From positions 1 to 37,665 of the forward strand of contig JBJOER010000006.1 in NCBI GenBank assembly GCA_046049215.1: a DNA stretch of 37,665 nucleotides, read 5' to 3'. This DNA comes from JAJTFW01 sp046049215 (lineage in GTDB: Bacteria > Bacteroidota > Bacteroidia > AKYH767-A > OLB10). Position 1 is the first letter of the stretch. Each line of letters starts with the position of its first letter. The translations under genes and the position numbers were made by a program. Under the pieces are notes generated by a model. It saw only the letters and a program-made list of their open reading frames with translations, searched no databases and had not been told where the DNA came from. Shown here one piece after another: positions 8,255 through 16,277 of this stretch.

Positions 8255-9628
8255 ATGTCGCAGGGCAATCAGCACAGTCCGGAACGCAGGCTCCTGGTCT
8301 ATATCGTGGAAGACGACCCGTGGTATGGTGAACGCCTGCTTCATCACTTGAGTCTCAACCCGGACAACGAAGTGGTCAAGTTCGACAATTCAAAAGATTT
8401 TCTTTCGGCTATCCACGACCGTCAGCCCGATGTTGTCACATTGGATTACAAACTTCCCGATCTGTCCGGAGATTTGCTGTTAAAGCGGATCCGTTCGACA
8501 TATCCCGACGCCGCCATCATCGTCATATCCGCTCAGGAAGACCTTGCCACGGCACTTGATATGCTCCGTGAAGGAGCTTACGACTATTTCGTCAAGAACG
8601 ACGAAACCCGCGACCGGCTATGGAATGCCATCAACAACATCCGAAAGAATGTCGAGCTGAGAAAGGAAGTGCAGGTGCTACGCAATTATGTGGAGAAACA
8701 ATACGATTTCAAGCACCTGATCATCGGCAATTGTGAATCCATGAAAAAGGTCTATGGATTGGTTGTGAAAGCCGCTTCAACCCAGATCAACGTTTCAATC
8801 TCCGGTGAAACCGGTACCGGAAAGGAACTTGTTGCCAAAGCGATCCATTTTAATTCCGAGCGTGCCCGAAATCCTTTTGTTGCCGTGAACCTGGCTTCCG
8901 TTCCGCGCGACCTTCTTGAGAGCGAACTGTTCGGGCACGAGAAAGGTGCTTTTACGGGTGCGATAGCTATGCGGATCGGACGATTTGAAGAAGCGCATGG
9001 TGGTACTCTTTTCCTGGATGAAATCGGCGATCTCGATATTACGCTACAGGCTAAATTGCTACGTGTCATCCAGGAGCGTGAAATCACGCGTGTGGGAGGT
9101 AACAAGGTTATTCCTGTCGATGTTCGCATCATCACGGCAACGCACATGAATCTGATGGAAGAGGTGAGGAAAGGACGTTTCCGGGAGGACTTTTTTTATC
9201 GTCTGCTGGGCTTGCCTGTCAGCCTGCCCCCTCTGCGTGAAAGGGGGAATGACAAACTACTGCTGGCCAAGCATTTCCTGGATGCATTCTGTGCCGCAAA
9301 TAAAATCGGCAAGAGGCAATTTTCCCAGGAAGCAAAGGACAAGATCATGGCCTACCGTTATCCGGGCAATGTACGTGAACTGAAAGCCGTAATTGAACTT
9401 GCCGCTGTGATGACTGACGGAGATCACATCGACACGGAAGATATTTCGTTCACTGCAGCCCGTACACCCTCGGACATGCTGGATCAAGATCTGACCCTGG
9501 ATGAATATAACCGCCTGATCATACGCCATTATCTCGACCGCTTCGATGGGAATGTGATTGAAGCTGCTCATCGGCTGGGTATTGGCAAGTCTACGATTTA
9601 CCGTCTCATCAAGGAAGGTAAAATCTAA
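8255..9628 (+). CDS. Sigma-54-dependent response regulator (NtrC family)
   Basis: The 457-residue protein has the full NtrC-type layout: a receiver domain (about 12-130), an AAA+ sigma-54 activation domain (about 152-390) and a C-terminal Fis-type helix-turn-helix (about 410-455, with AAHRLGIGKSTIYRLI). The receiver has the acidic pair near D20/D21, the phosphoacceptor D64 (VTLDYKLPD), S92 and K114. The AAA+ domain has Walker A GETGTGKE (184-191), the sigma-54 contact loop GAFTGA (231-236) and Walker B TLFLDEIGD (251-259), so it should hydrolyse ATP and open sigma-54 promoters. The start at 8255 was chosen because an upstream GTG start adds 18 residues overlapping the -7 box. It is followed 17 bp later by a hybrid histidine kinase, its likely partner. 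Confidence 0.94.
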   Translation: MSQGNQHSPERRLLVYIVEDDPWYGERLLHHLSLNPDNEVVKFDNSKDFLSAIHDRQPDVVTLDYKLPDLSGDLLLKRIRSTYPDAAIIVISAQEDLATALDMLREGAYDYFVKNDETRDRLWNAINNIRKNVELRKEVQVLRNYVEKQYDFKHLIIGNCESMKKVYGLVVKAASTQINVSISGETGTGKELVAKAIHFNSERARNPFVAVNLASVPRDLLESELFGHEKGAFTGAIAMRIGRFEEAHGGTLFLDEIGDLDITLQAKLLRVIQEREITRVGGNKVIPVDVRIITATHMNLMEEVRKGRFREDFFYRLLGLPVSLPPLRERGNDKLLLAKHFLDAFCAANKIGKRQFSQEAKDKIMAYRYPGNVRELKAVIELAAVMTDGDHIDTEDISFTAARTPSDMLDQDLTLDEYNRLIIRHYLDRFDGNVIEAAHRLGIGKSTIYRLIKEGKI

Positions 9629-9645
9629 ATCAAACCTCCAATTCC

Positions 9646-12600
9646 ATGTCTTCAAACGAGCGTCTGCTTTTCTTCGAACAGGTCATGGACCAGCTCAGAG
9701 GCGATATCGCGGTCTTCGACCTGCAGCACAGGTATGTCTATGTCAACCAGTATGCGATCCGTGATCCGGAGATGAGGCAATGGATCATTGGAAAGAATGA
9801 TGTAGAGTATTGTGCTTTTCGGGGAATCAACCGGGAACTTGCGGTTCAACGCCGCCATCATTTTGCCGAAGCGTTAAGGACCGGAGTGCTTCAGGAATGG
9901 GAAGAGTATGTATTGGATAAAGCCGGCAACCCCAGAGCTTTTATCCGTCGAATCTTCGTGGTCAACGATGCTTCAGGTGCCCCTGAATTTCTGGTAGGTC
10001 ATGGGATTGAGATTACGGAACGATGGATCGCCGACAAGGAATTGCGTACCAGCAGCGACCTCCTCACAAGCGTATTGCAGGCTGTGCCGGGACCTGTTGC
10101 TGTAAAAGACAATCAAGGCCGGTTTCTCCTTGCTAACAATGCAATGCTCGCTTTGTACAAGGTAAGTCATGAGGAACTGATCGGTAAATCACAGTCAGAG
10201 TTTCATCAGAATGGCAGTGAAGCGGAGCGCTTCGTTGAACTGGAGTCGAAATTGATTTGTTCCGGTGATCGCGACAGGCGTGAAGAGCAGTTTACGGATG
10301 CCATGGGTGTCGTCCGTTGGTTCGAAACCACACGTATACCCTTTCAAAATTCGCTCGGCGATACCCAGGTGTTGCTCTTCTCCACCGATATCACCGAAAG
10401 GCGGGAGAAGGAGTTTCTGCTCATCGACAGTGAACGCAAACTCAATGAAGCCCAGGAACTCTCCAAGACCGGTAGCTACGAACTCGTATTTCCGAACGGA
10501 AACATCAAGTGGTCGAAAGGCATGTATTTAATCTGGGAGTTGGACTCTTCTGTACATCCAACACTGGATTTGTTCTATTCCCGGATGCATCCGGATGACA
10601 TTGAGCGTGTGGTCAAACGCCAGGGTGAAATGCATGTGGGTGAGGTGCCATTCAGCATCGTTTACAGGATCATCGTACCATCCGGAAAGATCAAATACAT
10701 TGAGGCTTCCTCCAAGATTGAGCCTGCCGATCATCCAGGTGGAATGAAGGTCATTGGAACCTGCCAGGATGTAACAGAGCGCATCTTGCTGGAGAATGAA
10801 TTAAGGGCCAGCGAGCGGCGACTCATCGAAGCGCAGGAGATTGCACGGTCCGGAAGTTGGGAGATTCGGTTTTCTCCCCAATTGGAAATCATTTGGTCGC
10901 CGGGTCTTTTTAAAATCTGCGAACGCGAATTTCATGAAGGTCAGCCTACACCCGAATTATTCTATGCACAGGTTCATGAACAGGATCGTCCGCGTTTGGA
11001 AAAAGTGATCAATGACCTCGTCGACAATGGAATACCCGGCGAAGTGAAGTATGGATTCAGTACTTGGGCCGGAAATGACCGGGTGTTTATTTCAAGGGGG
11101 CTGGTCAACCGGGACGCTGATGGTAATCCGGTATCGGTTTATGGTACAACCACCGATATTACCTTCGAATACCTTACCGAGCAACGGCTTCGTTCCAGCG
11201 AGAATCAGTTGCTGATGGCACAGGAGATTGCACGTGTCGGTTCTTTCGTTTTCAATATGGATGATATGACGGTGGAGTGGTCCCCGGGCATGTTTCGTAT
11301 TTGGGAGCTGAATCCCGATCATGGCACGCCCGATTTCGATACTATATCTACCTACTATCATCCGGATGATCTTCCCGAAGTGATGAATCAATTCAAGAGC
11401 CGAAGTCCCGGGATCGACGAGAGATCAATCGATATACGGATTGTCATGCCAGATCAGCGTATCAAATACCTGGAGGTGCGCTACCGTTGGATAATTCATG
11501 ATGGTTTGGTTCAGAATAAAGTCTTCGGTACAGCCATGGATGTATCTGAGAAGAAGCAGTTTGAAACAGAGCTGCTCCGTGCCCGAAAGCAGGCGGAGGA
11601 TTCTGTCAAGGCAAAGGAGAATTTCCTTGCCAACATCAGTCACGAGTTGCGTACGCCTCTGAATGGTATCCTGGGCATGCTTCGGTTGCTTCAGAAAACA
11701 AATCTTAGCAGCGTCCAGCGGGAGTATCTCGATGTACTCAGCCACACTTCGGGCAATCTGCTCACCATCATCAACGATATCCTGGATTTCGCCAAATTGG
11801 AATCGGGCGGATATCTGCTTGAGGAAACCGTTTTTGATCCTGCGATGATAGCGGATACAGCCTTCCAGCTTCAGTTGGTCAAAGCGGAAGAAAAAGGCTT
11901 GGTCATGCGTCACCTGCATGAGCATTCTGACCCGATTCCCAGGGTTTGGGGTGATCCGAACCGGTTGAGCCAGATCCTATTGAACCTCCTGAACAATGCT
12001 GTTAAATTCACCAACAGAGGGGAGGTGTTGTTGACTCATCGGGTGAGCTCCACAGAGGGTGACTCTGTGGTGTTGTCGTTTTCGGTAAGGGATACTGGTA
12101 TAGGGATCCCAGCTGAAATGCTTGAGCGGATTTTCGAAAGCTTTACCCAAGTGAACGCGTCCGGATTCGGCGGTGGGGGAGTAGGGCTGGGACTTACGAT
12201 CACCAAAGGCCTTGTTGAGCGTCTTGGAGGATCCATCCGTGTCGATAGCACTCCGGATGTCGGTAGTAGTTTCACTGTAGAGATACCCTACCGGAAGGCT
12301 TCACGTGATAACCTGACTACTGAATCCGGTCCGATCCCTGCCGGTCTCGGTGAACTTAGGGTGCTTGTAGTGGAAGACAACAAAGTGAACTTGTACATCA
12401 CCGAATCCATGCTACAGGCCTGGGGATTACAGGTTGAGGTCGCATTAAACGGTGAAGACGCTGTTCGAATGGCCGATGAAAATAATTATGATCTGATCCT
12501 AATGGATGTCCAGATGCCCGTCATGGATGGTCTGGAAGCGACCAGGTTGATCCGTAAGTTCAGGAACAGGGCTAGGGCCTCTGTGCCCGTTGTTGCCGTC

Positions 12601-13140
12601 ACAGCCAATACCTCCAGGCTGGCGCATAAAAACCTGATCAGGGAAGGGATGAACGACTGCCTCGTGAAGCCTTTCCGCGAAGAGCAGCTTTTCCGGAAGA
12701 TCCTTTCTAATATCAATAAAGATAACCTGCCTTCAGGAACTTTGCCTAAACGTAAGTTCCCGCAGCGAAAAACTCCCGGCATGAAGGGGAAATCCCTTTA
12801 CGACCTCTCCCTGTTGATGCGTGATGATCCGGGTAATGATGCTTTTCTTAGGCGGATGCTCTCTATTTTTATCGAAACGATTCCCGCCTCTGTGGCATCA
12901 ATGGAGGAATTTTATGAAAATGGGGATTGGGATATGGTCAGTTCACTGGCTCATAAGATCAAACCGACCCTCGATGGAACCGGAATCACCTCGGTGCGTG
13001 AAATTATTCGGAACATCGAATCTTTTAGCGAGAAAAAGCGGAGTCCAGTCCAACTTGGAGAGGATATTTCGACGCTGAGGAAGATCATCGATGAAGTTGT
13101 TCGTTCCTTTGAAAAGGAGATTGAACGGATTCAGGCCTGA
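9646..13140 (+). CDS. Hybrid sensor histidine kinase with five PAS domains, receiver and HPt
   Basis: This 1164-residue protein has no obvious signal peptide or membrane segment, so it is probably a cytoplasmic sensor. Five PAS-like units cover about 5-128, 133-255, 263-385, 392-512 and 518-640; the last three share an AQE-x-GS opening and look like tandem copies. The kinase core follows: HisKA with NISHELRTPLN (H666), an N box NLLNNAVKF (780-788), DTGIGIP (816-822) and GGGGVGLGL (842-850). A receiver (about 903-1020) has E910/D911, acceptor D954, T986 and K1008. A C-terminal HPt-like domain (about 1050-1160) carries AHKIKPTLDG with H1103. This gives H666, D954 and H1103 as a relay that could pass phosphate to the adjacent NtrC-type regulator. 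The last 10 bases overlap the convergent glycosyltransferase gene. Confidence 0.94.
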   Translation: MSSNERLLFFEQVMDQLRGDIAVFDLQHRYVYVNQYAIRDPEMRQWIIGKNDVEYCAFRGINRELAVQRRHHFAEALRTGVLQEWEEYVLDKAGNPRAFIRRIFVVNDASGAPEFLVGHGIEITERWIADKELRTSSDLLTSVLQAVPGPVAVKDNQGRFLLANNAMLALYKVSHEELIGKSQSEFHQNGSEAERFVELESKLICSGDRDRREEQFTDAMGVVRWFETTRIPFQNSLGDTQVLLFSTDITERREKEFLLIDSERKLNEAQELSKTGSYELVFPNGNIKWSKGMYLIWELDSSVHPTLDLFYSRMHPDDIERVVKRQGEMHVGEVPFSIVYRIIVPSGKIKYIEASSKIEPADHPGGMKVIGTCQDVTERILLENELRASERRLIEAQEIARSGSWEIRFSPQLEIIWSPGLFKICEREFHEGQPTPELFYAQVHEQDRPRLEKVINDLVDNGIPGEVKYGFSTWAGNDRVFISRGLVNRDADGNPVSVYGTTTDITFEYLTEQRLRSSENQLLMAQEIARVGSFVFNMDDMTVEWSPGMFRIWELNPDHGTPDFDTISTYYHPDDLPEVMNQFKSRSPGIDERSIDIRIVMPDQRIKYLEVRYRWIIHDGLVQNKVFGTAMDVSEKKQFETELLRARKQAEDSVKAKENFLANISHELRTPLNGILGMLRLLQKTNLSSVQREYLDVLSHTSGNLLTIINDILDFAKLESGGYLLEETVFDPAMIADTAFQLQLVKAEEKGLVMRHLHEHSDPIPRVWGDPNRLSQILLNLLNNAVKFTNRGEVLLTHRVSSTEGDSVVLSFSVRDTGIGIPAEMLERIFESFTQVNASGFGGGGVGLGLTITKGLVERLGGSIRVDSTPDVGSSFTVEIPYRKASRDNLTTESGPIPAGLGELRVLVVEDNKVNLYITESMLQAWGLQVEVALNGEDAVRMADENNYDLILMDVQMPVMDGLEATRLIRKFRNRARASVPVVAVTANTSRLAHKNLIREGMNDCLVKPFREEQLFRKILSNINKDNLPSGTLPKRKFPQRKTPGMKGKSLYDLSLLMRDDPGNDAFLRRMLSIFIETIPASVASMEEFYENGDWDMVSSLAHKIKPTLDGTGITSVREIIRNIESFSEKKRSPVQLGEDISTLRKIIDEVVRSFEKEIERIQA

Positions 13141-14321
13141 GTGGTCAGGAGCTTCTCAATTTTCCTGGTGACCAATGCAGCTCCATGCTCCCAGGAGAAT
13201 TGCCTGTTGACAAACAAGGAAGCATGACGGACGATCGATTCGCGCATGGCATCGTCGGTGCACAAACGGACAATGTGTGCCGCATATTCTTCCGGTTCAT
13301 CCGCTACAAGTACCTCTTTTCCTGGCGTGGCTCCAATGGCATTGTTGGCAAGCGTAGAGATCACACAAGGCACTCCCATGGCCATGGCCTGCAGGATCTT
13401 GTTCTGCAACCCGATGCTGATAAGCATAGGGGCGACCATCACACTTGATTCTGCGAATGCTGTGCGGATATCGTCCATCCATCCGCTTACGTGAATGGAT
13501 GAACTCTCCAGATTTCGGATTTGTCTTACCGGCTCAGCACCTGCGATCAGCAGATTGGCTTCGGGCATCGATCTCCGGAGGATAGGCATGATCATTTTTG
13601 CGGTGAAAATTGCGCTTGCGATGTTGGGAGGATACGCCATGTGTCCGTTGAACATAACCGTGTATTTCCGTGTCGATCGTATCGGATGGAAATACGATAA
13701 ATCAACACCGTTAGGTACGATGTCGATCCTGTCTTTCTCAACTAAAGGCATGCATTCTCTGTCCTGTCCGGAAATGATGAAATGGGCACGGAAGTCGTGG
13801 AATACCTTTTGCTCATAGTCCGCCACCGCCGCCGCTTCGCGGCGCACAAAAGGCTTCAGCCACAGAGACGCCGTAGCATGCATTCGTTCCATACCCTTCG
13901 AAAACGCGTCCATGTAATCAATGACCCTGACCTTTGCAGGTATGCGGCGGGCATACTCTGCCATGCGGATCAAGTGACAAAAAACAATTTCCGGAGTTGT
14001 CTCCTGAACAACCTTTTCGAGGTCTCTGAAGCTTTTTGCCGACTGGAAATAGGCGACCTGATAGGGTAGTTTGCGCAACACCAAGAGGTTTATGGCGGAT
14101 TGCAACTTGGGGATGACTGAACAGTGGATCGAATGGCAATAGGGAGAAAGGGCGTTGCGCTGGGCTGCTGTGATTTGCTCAGGAGAGATGGCGAAAAGTA
14201 CGACTTCGAAGCGCTGACTTAATTCCCGGATGAGATGGTAAGCCCGCAGCTTATCGCCTTTTTCAAGTGGAAAAGGAAAGCGTGATGTCAGGAAGAGCAG
14301 GCGCTTCTTGGGAGGAGTCAT
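13131..14321 (-). CDS. Family 4-type glycosyltransferase (TIGR03087-like)
   Basis: The 396-residue protein has the GT-B fold pattern of family 4 transferases. The N-terminal Rossmann half begins with LLFLTSRFPFPLEKGDKLRAYH, the hallmark of the TIGR03087 group of sugar transferases linked to exopolysaccharide loci. The C-terminal half includes FNGHMAYPPNIASA, SGWMDDIRTAF, QNKILQAMAMGVPCV and a late EVLVADEPEEYA, covering the nucleotide-sugar binding region; the usual EAMACG-like loop appears as QAMAMGVP. It probably adds a sugar to a surface polysaccharide or lipid; donor and acceptor are unknown. Its stop overlaps the kinase gene by 10 bp. A near-consensus -7 box (TACATTTC, 14325-14332 minus strand) lies 3 nt before its ATG. 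Confidence 0.85.
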   Translation of the reverse strand: MTPPKKRLLFLTSRFPFPLEKGDKLRAYHLIRELSQRFEVVLFAISPEQITAAQRNALSPYCHSIHCSVIPKLQSAINLLVLRKLPYQVAYFQSAKSFRDLEKVVQETTPEIVFCHLIRMAEYARRIPAKVRVIDYMDAFSKGMERMHATASLWLKPFVRREAAAVADYEQKVFHDFRAHFIISGQDRECMPLVEKDRIDIVPNGVDLSYFHPIRSTRKYTVMFNGHMAYPPNIASAIFTAKMIMPILRRSMPEANLLIAGAEPVRQIRNLESSSIHVSGWMDDIRTAFAESSVMVAPMLISIGLQNKILQAMAMGVPCVISTLANNAIGATPGKEVLVADEPEEYAAHIVRLCTDDAMRESIVRHASLFVNRQFSWEHGAALVTRKIEKLLTTQA

Positions 14322-14375
14322 TCGGAAATGTAAAAATAGTCACATCCTTCGATCTTCCTTTGTGTGTGCGGTTTA

Positions 14376-14398
14376 AGCCCCGGGTTCAACCCAGGGCT
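14376..14398. repeat. Near-perfect inverted repeat with T-run, between divergent genes
   Basis: AGCCCcGGGTT (14376-14386) pairs with AACCCaGGGCT (14388-14398), leaving one central base and one mismatch in each 11-base arm. TGTTTTT follows on the plus strand. It looks like a terminator, yet it sits between divergently transcribed genes, 14 bp before the -7 box of the thioesterase gene. It may be an operator, a leader-like attenuator for upstream transcripts, or a dispersed repeat. Confidence 0.6.
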
Positions 14399-14411
14399 GT
14401 TTTTAAATGCC

Positions 14412-14419
14412 TAAGTTTG
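14412..14419 (+). promoter_or_regulatory. -7 box of the thioesterase gene, 4 nt before the start codon
   Basis: TAAGTTTG matches TAnnTTTG; GATC and then the ATG at 14424 follow. No clear -33 TTG is visible, because the inverted repeat fills that region. A leaderless start is predicted, or translation may start at the second ATG at 14433. Confidence 0.45.
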
Positions 14420-14423
14420 GATC

Positions 14424-14870
14424 ATGCACGAGATGTTACATCATTTCCGTCACAAGGTGAAAATACAGGTGCGCTTCAAGGATCTCGACTCCATGGGGCA
14501 TGTAAACAACGCTAATCATCTCACCTATTTCGAGCTTGCTCGGGTGTCCTATTTCCATGAAGTGGTGAAAGAGGAGGTGGACTGGCATCGCCAGGGTATC
14601 ATTCTTGCCCGTATGGAGATCGATTATAAAAGCCCCATTTTACTCGACGACGATTTATGGGTCTATGTACGAGTCTCTGCATTCGGTCGAACCAGCTTTA
14701 CGATGGAGTATTTCATCGTATCGAACCGACCTGGAGGTTCTGTGCTCAGAGCTACGGGCAAATCCATACAGGTCTGCTATGATTATTCCAGTAATCTCCC
14801 CGTTGAAGTCCCTTCAACCTGGAGGTCAAGGGTGATTGCCTTTGAGCCCGATGCCTCAGCCCTTTCTTAA
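14424..14870 (+). CDS. Acyl-CoA thioesterase, hotdog fold (4HBT/YbgC-like)
   Basis: The 148-residue protein is a single-hotdog thioesterase of the 4-hydroxybenzoyl-CoA thioesterase/YbgC group, which hydrolyses acyl-CoA (or acyl-ACP) thioesters. The family motif is plain: VRFKDLDSMGHVNNANHLTY (16-35), with the catalytic-type Asp and the G-H-V-N-N loop, then ELARVSYF on the central helix. Residues 58-66 (ILARMEIDY) and 69-100 provide the expected strands. ATG 14424 and ATG 14433 (residue 4) are both plausible starts. The last 15 bases overlap the convergent membrane protein gene. No neighbour reveals the substrate. Confidence 0.9.
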   Translation: MHEMLHHFRHKVKIQVRFKDLDSMGHVNNANHLTYFELARVSYFHEVVKEEVDWHRQGIILARMEIDYKSPILLDDDLWVYVRVSAFGRTSFTMEYFIVSNRPGGSVLRATGKSIQVCYDYSSNLPVEVPSTWRSRVIAFEPDASALS

Positions 14871-16277
14871 GTAAGGCCAGGGAGTGGCGAGCCGTTTTGT
14901 AAAATCACCTTGGAATCGCAAGTCGTTGTAACGGTCCTGCCCTTCAAGAAAATAGATCGTGTACCCTTTTTTTCTCCAGTCAGTCAATTCCTCCTCGCTG
15001 CAATAATGGCGAATGATCACATCCGAAGGTCCTCGTTCCTTCTCGCGCTGCAGGACCAACAGATGTGCCTGCCACCAGCCGGTGATCAATACTGCAGGTT
15101 GTCTCACATCGTCGATTGAGTTCATCACCCTTTCTGCATATCGTATTCGTTGTATTCTTTTGCTCCTGTCGGCAATGACTAGGCCAGATAAAGGATCCAT
15201 TGCGATTTGCTGTCCGCCGGCTTCGAAAGTCCACGCAAACTTGCTTACGGTTGAACCACGATCCTCTTCCGCCAGGTTGATGCCGAAAGTGAAACACGAC
15301 AGGATCAAACTGACAGTAAGCGCAAACAAAGATTTTCTGGATAAACGAATCGCCAGCCAGGCCAGCAGGAAAGGTGCCACTGGAATCATGAAGGCGGATT
15401 TCAGTGGCAGCCTGACGAATGCGATGGCATAAAGCGCACAGGTAATGATGCTGACCACCGCCAGGGTGTTTTGGCAGTCACTAGTTGATCCTGCTGCAAC
15501 CGAGTTCCGTTGTGGACGAACAATGGCAACCAACAATGCGATGCATACTGCAAGGAACCCGGGAAGTCCCCAGACACCGATCGTTCCCTTGTAGGTGTTT
15601 TTCAACCATCCCGGAATCGGGAAGTGTTCGTAAAAGGTGAAGAATCCGGTTCCATAGTTCAGCAGTACGGGTAGGAATGAAAGTGCTGAAAAGAGTAGGG
15701 TGCTCAAGGAGAATCTCACGACAGCCATCCATCTCTTGCCCTCGTCGGCATGTGCGTAGCTTAGGATGGACAACGGAATGATCATCGCACCGGAAGTGAT
15801 TCTGCAGCCACAGGCTATTCCCAGCATTAAACCCGCCATGATGACTTTTTTGCCGGACGCATGAAGCGCGGCGATAAGTACAAACGAGACCGCCCACATG
15901 TAGTCCATCGAATCGGTACTGTGAATGAATACGATAGGTGTGAAGGCCAGGGCTACTCCTGCAGGCAAGGCATGCGCCACCCCGTGTCGTCGTAGCAGCA
16001 GCATGAATGCGTGAATGCCCGCGGTGCTGATCAAAGCGGTCAGCAAATTATAGATCCAGGCGCCTGAATCCCAGATGGCGCTGTAAACCAGTTCTTGTAG
16101 CGGATGACCGGGTAGACGGGAAACTTCGTACAGGCCGGTCGTCGCAATCCGTTCGGCCACCAGGCGAAGGGCCCAGGCGTCTTCTTCGGCTCCATACCCC
16201 TCGAAGAGAAAGGGTAGTCGGGAAATGAAAATCAACAGCGAACAGATCCAGAGCGATTTCCTGCTATCCGCTTTCAT
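14856..16277 (-). CDS. GT-C-type integral membrane glycosyltransferase-like protein
   Basis: The 473-residue protein has about ten hydrophobic segments in its first 330 residues and a soluble C-terminal part (about 335-473). The first loop contains GYGAEEDAWALRL, an acidic motif placed like the catalytic Asp/Glu pair of GT-C transferases that use lipid-linked sugars (family 39/DUF2029-like). STDSMDYMWA (119-128) in a later loop fits this too. It may transfer a sugar from a polyprenyl-phosphate donor on the periplasmic side of the inner membrane; acceptor unknown. Its ATG overlaps the stop of the upstream S41 protease gene in an ATGA, so translation is probably coupled. The assignment rests on topology and the acidic loop, not on a specific family match. 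Confidence 0.65.
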   Translation of the reverse strand: MKADSRKSLWICSLLIFISRLPFLFEGYGAEEDAWALRLVAERIATTGLYEVSRLPGHPLQELVYSAIWDSGAWIYNLLTALISTAGIHAFMLLLRRHGVAHALPAGVALAFTPIVFIHSTDSMDYMWAVSFVLIAALHASGKKVIMAGLMLGIACGCRITSGAMIIPLSILSYAHADEGKRWMAVVRFSLSTLLFSALSFLPVLLNYGTGFFTFYEHFPIPGWLKNTYKGTIGVWGLPGFLAVCIALLVAIVRPQRNSVAAGSTSDCQNTLAVVSIITCALYAIAFVRLPLKSAFMIPVAPFLLAWLAIRLSRKSLFALTVSLILSCFTFGINLAEEDRGSTVSKFAWTFEAGGQQIAMDPLSGLVIADRSKRIQRIRYAERVMNSIDDVRQPAVLITGWWQAHLLVLQREKERGPSDVIIRHYCSEEELTDWRKKGYTIYFLEGQDRYNDLRFQGDFTKRLATPWPYLRKG

